From CAZNNH01 sp964574335 (GTDB lineage Bacteria; Acidobacteriota; Vicinamibacteria; Fen-336): 46,227 bases of DNA. The position numbers were made by a program, and so were the translations under genes. This document shows positions 18,143 through 24,014 of the stretch, piece by piece. Each line of letters starts with the position of its first letter. Within the stretch, counting starts at the first letter, position 1. The DNA is taken from assembly GCA_964574335.1 (NCBI GenBank), contig CAZNNH010000034.1:1-46227 (forward strand). The letters run 5' to 3'. The notes under the pieces were generated by a model. The model was not told where the DNA came from. It saw only the letters and a list, made by a program, of their open reading frames with translations, and did no database searches.

Positions 18143-18931
18143 TCAGCTACGGTCTTCCTTCAGGCCCTCGTGGGCCGGTGAGACGTGGTACACGCCGGCC
18201 TTGGCGTCGTAGTCGAACACCAGCGCCCGCGACCCGCGCTTCAGGGAGTTCTCCTCGAAACAGCGCACGTCGACGCGCAGGCCGCCGCCCCCGTCCTCGA
18301 TCTCGGCTTGGCCGAAGCCGGCGTCGACTCGGCCGGTGGTGATCGTGCACAGCCTGCCGACGAAGGTGGCGCGGCGAGGCGCGTCGTGGGTCTGGAAGAC
18401 CGGGCGCAGCGGCCGCACCGCCCAGGTGGTGAAGAGCATGCCCAGGATCAGGGCCAGCAGGCCCACCAGCGAGCCGAGGCCGAGAAGGGCGAGCGAGCTG
18501 CCGAGCCAGGACGCGGGCAGCGCGCCGCGCAGGAACCGCATCCCGAGGAAGCACAGGATCCATGAGAAGAAGATGAGCAGGCTCAGGCTCAGCGTCAGGG
18601 GGACCTGGTAGAGCCCGAGGGCCTGGAGCCCTCGCGCCAGGCCGCTCAGCTCGACCTCGGCATCGCCGACATCGACCCCGTCGCCCGCGGCGCTCTCCAG
18701 CCCCGCCTCGGCCGCCCCTTCGACGGCCCCGTCGAGGACGCCATCCACGGCCCCGTCCAGCGCCCCGTCGACCGCTCCCTCGAGCGAGCCTTCGAGAGCC
18801 GCGGAAGGATCCAGGGCGTCTACGTCGAGCAGGCCGACCAGGACGATCAGCCAGTACAGCAGCACCAGAGCGAGCGCCGCGGTGAAGATCACCGTCGGAA
18901 ACGCCAGGATCGCGCTGAGGAAATCACCCAT
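18143..18931 (-). CDS. yqiJ: YqiJ-like membrane OB-fold protein
   Basis: The product has 262 residues from the ATG at 18931, with GGAG 8 nt upstream. An upstream in-frame start would add an unlikely basic tail. The N-terminal helix (FPTVIFTAALALVLLYWLIVLVGLLDVDALD) is typical of the YqiJ/DUF1449 family. An acidic linker of seven (D/E)GA(V/L)-type tetrapeptides spans residues 47-74. Two further membrane regions follow at ~108-135 and ~140-172. A cytoplasmic C-terminal OB/NfeD-like beta domain (ATFVGRLCTITTGRVDAGFGQAEIEDGGG) ends the protein. NfeD-like OB domains work with SPFH/flotillin proteins, which fits the next gene 37 bp downstream. This is the first gene of the three-gene operon. Confidence 0.88.
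   Translation of the reverse strand: MGDFLSAILAFPTVIFTAALALVLLYWLIVLVGLLDVDALDPSAALEGSLEGAVDGALDGAVDGVLDGAVEGAAEAGLESAAGDGVDVGDAEVELSGLARGLQALGLYQVPLTLSLSLLIFFSWILCFLGMRFLRGALPASWLGSSLALLGLGSLVGLLALILGMLFTTWAVRPLRPVFQTHDAPRRATFVGRLCTITTGRVDAGFGQAEIEDGGGGLRVDVRCFEENSLKRGSRALVFDYDAKAGVYHVSPAHEGLKEDRS
18710..18793 (-). repeat. 12-bp minisatellite inside yqiJ-like gene
   Basis: Seven tandem 12-nt units encode EGSL-EGAV-DGAL-DGAV-DGVL-DGAV-EGAA, residues 47-74 of the YqiJ-like protein. The unit keeps frame, so copy number can vary without breaking the gene. The stretch forms an acidic, Gly-rich loop between membrane segments. Confidence 0.8.
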
Positions 18932-18963
18932 GCTACGACTCCGGCTCCGGTTTGGGGGCGCCG

Positions 18964-18972
18964 AGTATAGCA
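18964..18972 (-). promoter_or_regulatory. Extended -10 promoter of the yqiJ-yqiK-ATPase operon
   Basis: On the minus strand TGC followed directly by TATACT forms an extended -10 (TGNTATACT) 32 bp upstream of the yqiJ-like ATG. No good -35 is seen at 17 bp, as is often true of extended -10 promoters. The rest of the 18973-19198 gap shows no gene. Confidence 0.5.
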
Positions 18973-19198
18973 CGCCCGAGATCGGTGCCTCGGGCTCCCC
19001 GGCTCCATCGCCGGCGCCACCCTGGCGCCGTGGCCGCGGTCTCGCCGTCCCCGTCCCTCGCTAGATCAGACGTGGGGCGATGCGCCCGTGTTCCGCCCCT
19101 GGCGCCGATTTCGGACCAGGGCGCGTTCGCCGATCGGGAGGAGGGTGAGAGACGAGCGCGGACACGTGGTCGAAGGCGCCACCCGTGGCGCGCCCGGC

Positions 19199-19540
19199 CT
19201 AGAGCCGCAGCAGCATCCGGAGCCGGTCTTCGATCGCCTCCATCGTCTGGCGCCTCGCCGCACCGAAGCGGGAGACGAGGCGCTCGATCGAGATCGATCG
19301 GATGGCGTCACAGAGGATGGCCGACGCCGTCTTCAGGCCACCCTCCGGCGCCTGTATGGGCACGTGGCTCGGCACTCCCCGCCACTTGGATGTGAGCGGC
19401 AGGACGATGACCAGACCGGCGGGGCCCCGGTTGTAGATGTCCTCCGAGATCACGAGCACGGGGCGTCGTCCCGCCTGCTCGTGCCCTCGTGTGGGGTTCA
19501 TGTCCGCGAGCCAGATCTCGCCCCGAGCCGGCGGGTTCAT
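19199..19540 (-). CDS. mazF: MazF/PemK-family mRNA interferase toxin
   Basis: The 113-residue product is a full-length MazF/PemK fold: RGEIWLADMNPTRGHEQAGRRPVLVISEDIYN is the diagnostic N-terminus (RGEIW, then RPVLVIS). It continues with GLVIVLPLTSK and SAILCDAIRSISIERL, matching the conserved strands that form the RNA-binding face. MazF toxins cut single-stranded RNA at short sequence motifs. The start lies 2 bp after the stop of the antitoxin gene. No separate promoter is seen, so expression depends on the antitoxin transcript. Confidence 0.93.
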   Translation of the reverse strand: MNPPARGEIWLADMNPTRGHEQAGRRPVLVISEDIYNRGPAGLVIVLPLTSKWRGVPSHVPIQAPEGGLKTASAILCDAIRSISIERLVSRFGAARRQTMEAIEDRLRMLLRL

Positions 19541-19542
19541 GA

Positions 19543-19857
19543 TCAGCCCTTCCGTCCCGCTCGCGATCGTCCGGTCGACCCGGAGCGGGTGCCGTAGGGG
19601 GCCTTCGCCTGGGCGGCCGCCAACCCGTCACCCAGGGTGGCGTCCCAGGTCGCCCGTTCCTTCTCGATCTCGTCCCACACCGCCGCGTCTCCGCGCAGGG
19701 CGGCGTAGGCGGCGTTCACCTGCTCCAGAAAACGCTGGCGCCTCAAGGTCTCGACGGCTTCGTCCAGCAGCGCGAGCATGGACGTGCCCTCGGCCTGCGC
19801 CAGGTCGCGAAGGGTGCTGTGAGCCGAGTCGCTGATCCGGATCGTTCCGTAGCCCAT
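19543..19857 (-). CDS. MazE-like antitoxin (ribbon-helix-helix type)
   Basis: The product has 104 residues from the ATG at 19857; a TTG four codons upstream (19869) is possible. The N-terminus GTIRISDSAHSTLRDLAQAEGTSMLALLDEAVETLRRQRFLEQVNAAYAAL is an RHH-type DNA-binding segment seen in antitoxins of MazF partners. The C-terminal region (WDEIEKERATWDATLGDGL) is the likely toxin-binding tail. It precedes mazF by 2 bp. The promoter lies only about 15 nt upstream and is covered by an inverted repeat, so autorepression by the MazEF complex is expected. No Shine-Dalgarno is visible. Confidence 0.85.
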   Translation of the reverse strand: MGYGTIRISDSAHSTLRDLAQAEGTSMLALLDEAVETLRRQRFLEQVNAAYAALRGDAAVWDEIEKERATWDATLGDGLAAAQAKAPYGTRSGSTGRSRAGRKG

Positions 19858-19859
19858 GG

Positions 19860-19901
19860 CGTAGCCCAAATTGTATACGATATTGGCTACGTTGCCGTCA
19901 A
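19860..19901 (-). promoter_or_regulatory. mazEF promoter inside an inverted repeat
   Basis: On the minus strand TTGACG (19896-19901) is followed after 18 bp by TATACA (19872-19877). The -10 lies between the arms CGTAGCC (19860-19866) and GGCTACG (19885-19891), a perfect 7-bp inverted repeat with further CCAA/TTGG symmetry. The layout fits an autoregulated toxin-antitoxin operator. The start codon is so near that the leader is about 8-14 nt. Confidence 0.6.
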
Positions 19902-19957
19902 CTCCGATCCCTCGGGCTCACTGGCGTCCCCGCCCGAGCCGCACCTCCGGGTACCCA

Positions 19958-20254
19958 TCAGCTCACCGCGGGCGTTTGCGTAGACCCCACGTCGGGCAGG
20001 AAGTGGCAGGCCCAGATCTCCCGGCGCTCGCTGTCACTGCGCAGCCACACGACCACGGCACTTCCCGTGGGCGCGATGGCCAGCCACACCCCGCTCGCCT
20101 CGCTCTCCGGCCATCCGGTGTCCAGGATGTGGCGCTCCGACGCCGTGAAGAGAAACCCGGGGATGCCCGACCCCGGGGCAGCCGTAGAGGGTTCGCCGGC
20201 CAGGAGCAGACAAAGCGCGATCAGGAACGCGGCGCGGGAAGGCCAGGTCGAACC
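19958..20254 (-). pseudogene. Secreted-protein-like frame without a usable start codon
   Basis: The frame encodes a clear signal-peptide-like stretch (WPSRAAFLIALCLLLAGEPSTAA) followed by about 70 residues (FLFTASERHILDTGW, VWLAIAPTGSAVVVWL, REIWACHFLPDVG) that read as real protein. No ATG, GTG or TTG lies in frame near the signal peptide. GGAGGT sits about where a ribosome binding site should be, followed by TCGACCTGG. Either the start codon is lost, a small frameshift is present, or a rare start is used. The family is not recognised. It lies downstream of the sulfatase-like gene on the same strand. Confidence 0.35.
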
Positions 20255-20325
20255 TCCGCTCGATTCTACCGCGGCATGCCGGCCCGGCCGCCGTGAACAC
20301 CTCGTCGTTCGGGATCTCCTCGACC

Positions 20326-22074
20326 TCAGGGGACGTAGCCGAGGGCCCGGAGGCGGGCCAGACTGGCCTCGTCGAGCGAGACCCGGTGGGGCGACCGTGC
20401 CTCCCGACGGGCCCGAGTCACGTAGTCGAGGGCGGCCCGGCGCAGCTCGTCGAGGTGCGGGGAGGCGAGATCGCTGTGGCGCTCGTCGGGGTCCTGCGAC
20501 AGGTCGTACATCTCCTCGCCCCGGACCTCCGGCCCGCTCTCCCGCCCCGGCGCCAGGCGCACGATGTACTTTTGGCTCCCGCGCCGGATCGACACCAGGT
20601 GGCTCCGGTCGCCGGTCAGCAGCGTCTCGGAGATGAGCCACTTCTCGGGGAGCGGCTTCCCGCGCAGCAGTGGCAGCAGGCTCTGGCCCTGGAACGAGGC
20701 GGGAGCCTCGATGCCGAAGGCGTCGAGAACGGTGGGCGCGAGGTCCAGCATCGAGACCGGTCGGCTGACCCGGGCGCCGCCCAGGCCGGGAACCCGGATC
20801 GCCAGGGGGACGTGCAGCACCTCCTGGTAGAGGGTGCCGCCATGGTGCCAGGAGCCGTGGTCCAGCAGCTCCTCGCCGTGATCGGCCGAGTAGACGACCA
20901 CCGCCCCGTCCATGACCCCGAGCTCGTCGAGCTGGGACAGGAGCCCCTGGATCTCCCGGTCCGCATAGGCGATCTCGCCGTCGTAGAGGGCGGAGACGTG
21001 GGCGACGTCCCGGGGCTCGTGGATCTGGGAGAGGGCCTGGAAGCTGGTGTGGCTGGCGTCCACCGTCCCCTGGTAGTCCGGGTCGAACCGACGATCGAAG
21101 GGCGGCGGCGGATCGTAGGGGTGGTGGGGGTCCATGTAGTGGACGAACAGCGCCAGATCACCTCCGTCCCACTCGTCGAGCGCGGCCAGCACCCGTCGGC
21201 CGAGCTGATTGGCCCGTGCGTCCTCGAACCACAGGGCATCGAACCCATCGGCCAGTCCCTGGGCGGGCGAGATGAGGTCGTTGGCGGTGACGCCAAGGAC
21301 GGTGAAGCCGCTCCCGCCCAGGACGTCGAAGAGGGTGGGCGTCGTGTCGTCTCGCGCCAGGTCGTGCAGCACCGCGCCGTGGTAGGTCGGGTGGCGCGAG
21401 GTGATCTGAGAGGTCATCGACGGCAGTGTCCACGAGGCGCTGGCGGCCGCGTCCTCGAAGAGGTCCAGCCTCAGGGCCGCCTCGTCGAAGGCCGGCGAGG
21501 TCGGCCGCGGGTAGCCGTAGGCCCCGAGGTGGTCGGCGCGCAGGGTGTCGATCGACAACCAGACCAGGGCTCGCCGAGAGGTGGCGGCGCGCTCGGGAGG
21601 ATAGATTCGGGGCACTGCGAGGGCGATCCAGTTGCCCGCCGGCGGGTGGAGGAGAGGCGTGCCGTCGGCGCGGCCGAGGCGGGCGGAGAAGGAGAGCCGG
21701 GTGCGGCCCGAGCCGGGCAGCCCAACCGACCGATGCCACCAGTGGTTGGTCCGGCGAACCGAGAAGCGACCCTGGAAGACCGGCTGGCCGTTGGCCCTCA
21801 CCTCGAGATGGACGAAGCCCCGTTCCGGAGCCGGGTCACGCAACGCCAAGGCGAAGACGAGGCGGCTGCCCGGGAGCAGCTCGACCTCGGCCGCCTTGTG
21901 CTCGCCCGGTCCCAGCAGGAAGGCGGGCCGGCTCTCGTCCTCGAACCGCACGTACGCAGGCGGTCCCGGAGGGAGGAAGACGCGGGTCAGCCGCGCCGGG
22001 GGAGGAGCGGTCGGAGCGCAGCCGGCGGCCAGGAGCACGACCAGCGTCATTCCGTGCCGACCCGCCGTGGACAC
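20326..22074 (-). CDS. Sulfatase/alkaline-phosphatase-fold lipoprotein with Thr nucleophile
   Basis: The product has 582 residues from the GTG at 22074, which follows the upstream gene's stop by 1 bp and gives a proper lipoprotein signal (TLVVLLAAGC). The ATG at 22050 is an alternative. Residues ~30-190 are a beta-rich accessory domain. The catalytic domain starts at LVWLSIDTLRADHLGAYGY (metal-binding Asp). It has SWTLPSMTS where classical sulfatases have CxPSR; the nucleophile position is Thr (codon at 21427-21429), so no formylglycine can form. Further metal-site motifs are ALFVHYMDPHHPY and VYSADHGEELLDHG. Such proteins may be hydrolases or phospho-group transferases acting outside the cytoplasm. 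The substrate is unknown. Confidence 0.85.
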   Translation of the reverse strand: MSTAGRHGMTLVVLLAAGCAPTAPPPARLTRVFLPPGPPAYVRFEDESRPAFLLGPGEHKAAEVELLPGSRLVFALALRDPAPERGFVHLEVRANGQPVFQGRFSVRRTNHWWHRSVGLPGSGRTRLSFSARLGRADGTPLLHPPAGNWIALAVPRIYPPERAATSRRALVWLSIDTLRADHLGAYGYPRPTSPAFDEAALRLDLFEDAAASASWTLPSMTSQITSRHPTYHGAVLHDLARDDTTPTLFDVLGGSGFTVLGVTANDLISPAQGLADGFDALWFEDARANQLGRRVLAALDEWDGGDLALFVHYMDPHHPYDPPPPFDRRFDPDYQGTVDASHTSFQALSQIHEPRDVAHVSALYDGEIAYADREIQGLLSQLDELGVMDGAVVVYSADHGEELLDHGSWHHGGTLYQEVLHVPLAIRVPGLGGARVSRPVSMLDLAPTVLDAFGIEAPASFQGQSLLPLLRGKPLPEKWLISETLLTGDRSHLVSIRRGSQKYIVRLAPGRESGPEVRGEEMYDLSQDPDERHSDLASPHLDELRRAALDYVTRARREARSPHRVSLDEASLARLRALGYVP

Positions 22075-22075
22075 G

Positions 22076-22381
22076 CTATCCCGCCGGCGAGGGCTCGTCG
22101 GCGGCGGCAGGAGCGGGCTCCGCCGCAGGTGCGTTGCGTCCCGCCGCGCCACGCGAGCCTCGGAGCAGGCCGAGGTCGACCGGGACCGAGACGGTCACCA
22201 CCAAACGAGCGGTCCGATGGTTGCCGGCGTGGAAGTCGAGGGCCTGGACGTCGACGGTGAGCCGGCGCTTGAGTAACTTTCCGAGAGCCACCGCGATCGC
22301 GCCCTCCACGCTGCGGACGTCGACGTCCTTGAAGGGGTTGTGAAGCACGTCCCGTGAGGTGGGGTGGGTCTTGTCGGCCAT
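22076..22381 (-). CDS. Small conserved-looking protein of unknown function
   Basis: The product has 101 residues from the ATG at 22381 (MADKTHPTSRDVLHNPFKDVDVRSVEGAIAVALGKLL). It has one alpha/beta-like segment and an Ala/Pro-rich tail (AAEPAPAAADEPSPAG). No family is recognised, and there is no signal peptide or membrane segment. Its stop is 1 bp from the GTG of the sulfatase-fold gene, so the two are translationally coupled. The divergent GT-C gene begins about 120 bp away. Confidence 0.6.
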   Translation of the reverse strand: MADKTHPTSRDVLHNPFKDVDVRSVEGAIAVALGKLLKRRLTVDVQALDFHAGNHRTARLVVTVSVPVDLGLLRGSRGAAGRNAPAAEPAPAAADEPSPAG

Positions 22382-22500
22382 GGTCGCTTTCGTGCTCTCC
22401 GAGCCTTCGGGCGGCCCGGGCCGCCGATCTGGCGAGGCTATCACGGCTTCACCGGCGCCGGGAGGCGGGCCCGGCGGTCGGGGAGAGGCCTCGGTGTAGC

Positions 22501-23883
22501 ATGGGCGCGGTGCGATACCCCTGGGCGTCGTCCGTACCGGTACCCGCCAGTTGGGTCGGCGTCTTCCTGGGCTCCCTGTGGGGGGGCGCCGCGTGGCGCG
22601 CTCGGGCGCGCCTGCCGGTGGCCGCGCTGCTGATCCTCGCCACCGTCGCCCTCCTGTACTCTCCGGCCCTCCTCTTCGGCTTCGTGCACGACGACTTCCA
22701 GCTCGCCCGGCCCCTGAGCGGCCGGCAGTTGCTGTCGACCCTCTGGGGCACCTGGGACCCGTTGGACCACGTCAACCGGCACTACCGTCCCGTCGTCGCG
22801 GCGACCTTCGCCGTCGACCACGCGCTGTGGGGCCCGGAGCCGTTCGGCTATCACCTGACCAACCTGCTGGTCCTCTGTCTCTGTGGCGTCGCCGGCTGGG
22901 ACTTGCTGTCGCGGCTGACTCGCTCGAGGGCGGCCGCCCTGCTCGGCACCATGACCTGGCTGACGCACCCCTTGACCGCCACCACCGCCTCGTGGACCAG
23001 CCAGAGGACCGACTCCATCGCGGTCGTGTTCTACCTCGCGGCCTTGAGCGCCCTCTTGTCGGAGTCGTACCCTCGTCGGCGCTGGCTCCCGCTGCTGCTG
23101 TTCGCGCTGGCCCTCGGCTCCAAGGAGTCCGCAGTCACCCTGCCCGTGCTGGCGGCGCTCTTGGTGCTGGGGCTCCGCCTCGGCGGCCGGCAACGGGCCC
23201 TCGGCTACATGGCCCTGATGACCGGCGGGTACCTGGCGTTCTGGTGGCTGCGCTTCTCGGACAAGGCCCGCGACACCGCAGCGACGCTGGCCGTCGACCA
23301 GTGGGCGGGATGGGCGCCGCGGATGCTTTGCCCGGTGTTCCTACCGGTCCGGTATGCCGAGTGGCATGCCGGCCGAGACCAGGACGGCTCCGCGGTCTGG
23401 ATCGTCCTGGCAGCGGCCGGCCTGGCGGCGCTGGCCGGCGGGTTCCTGTGGTCTCGGGGCCGGTCGCGGGCGGCCCGAGTGCTGCTGGTGGCCATGGTCT
23501 GGCCGGTGGTGACCCTGGCTCCGTTGCTGGCCCTCAAAGGGGGGATGCCCGACGTCTACCGGAACGGCTTCCTGGCCTGCTTCGGCGCCGGGCTGGCGGT
23601 GGCCGGCGCGACGCTGGGGTTCGCCCGCCGGCGGCGGGTACGCCTGCTGATCGCCATTCCCCTGGCCGCGTTTCTGGCTCCGCGCGCCGTCAGCAGCTCC
23701 TACGAGTGGTCGCCACGCGGGTCCAGGTACCAGCAGTGGCTGCGGTGGCTGGACGAGAGCCCGACCTGGCTGGAGACCCTGACGCCGGAGATGCGGCAAC
23801 GGTTCGAGATGCAGGTGCGCCGGTATCTGGCGGCGCCCGCAGACCAGCCGGATCCCGTCGCCGGCCGCCGCCAGCGACCCTGA
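22501..23883 (+). CDS. GT-C-fold integral membrane glycosyltransferase-like protein
   Basis: The product has 460 residues with about ten hydrophobic segments. After the first helix (LPVAALLILATVALLYSPALLFGF) comes VHDDFQLARPL, whose paired acids in the first extracytoplasmic loop are typical of GT-C enzymes (PMT/TMTC-like) that use lipid-linked sugars. The loop WDPLDHVNRHYRPVV, SWTSQRTDSIAVVFYLAAL and LALGSKESAVTLP also recall this group. The C-terminus is soluble and short. The ATG at 22501 overlaps TAGCAT (22497-22502), a possible -10, so the true start may be the GTG at 22510 on a leaderless mRNA. Donor and acceptor are unknown. Confidence 0.72.
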   Translation: MGAVRYPWASSVPVPASWVGVFLGSLWGGAAWRARARLPVAALLILATVALLYSPALLFGFVHDDFQLARPLSGRQLLSTLWGTWDPLDHVNRHYRPVVAATFAVDHALWGPEPFGYHLTNLLVLCLCGVAGWDLLSRLTRSRAAALLGTMTWLTHPLTATTASWTSQRTDSIAVVFYLAALSALLSESYPRRRWLPLLLFALALGSKESAVTLPVLAALLVLGLRLGGRQRALGYMALMTGGYLAFWWLRFSDKARDTAATLAVDQWAGWAPRMLCPVFLPVRYAEWHAGRDQDGSAVWIVLAAAGLAALAGGFLWSRGRSRAARVLLVAMVWPVVTLAPLLALKGGMPDVYRNGFLACFGAGLAVAGATLGFARRRRVRLLIAIPLAAFLAPRAVSSSYEWSPRGSRYQQWLRWLDESPTWLETLTPEMRQRFEMQVRRYLAAPADQPDPVAGRRQRP

Positions 23884-23946
23884 CAGCCGCCCGTTCGGTA
23901 CCTGGCCGCCGCCGATGGCCGGCGTTTGCGGTTGCCACGGCGTCCC

Positions 23947-23966
23947 GGTAAAGTCGATTCTTTACC
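23947..23966 (+). promoter_or_regulatory. Perfect hairpin/operator-like inverted repeat before the aromatic fusion gene
   Basis: GGTAAAG and CTTTACC form a perfect 7-bp inverted repeat with a 6-nt centre, about 49 bp upstream of the fused chorismate mutase/DAHP synthase gene. No T-run follows, so it is a weak terminator candidate. The arms resemble TyrR-box half-sites (GTAAA...TTTAC), but the GTAAA-TTTAC spacing is 8 rather than 6. Confidence 0.45.
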
Positions 23967-24014
23967 CACTCGACCGGTCCCCGCCGGAAGCGGTCGACGG
24001 GGCAGGAGAAACCC

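Noticed and set aside
12742..18342. A very long open frame (1866 codons) on the plus strand
   Set aside because: It runs antisense through the ATPase and flotillin genes, shows no motifs, and has the Leu/Asp/Gly/Arg/Gln-rich repetitive composition expected from the complement of GC-rich coiled-coil genes.
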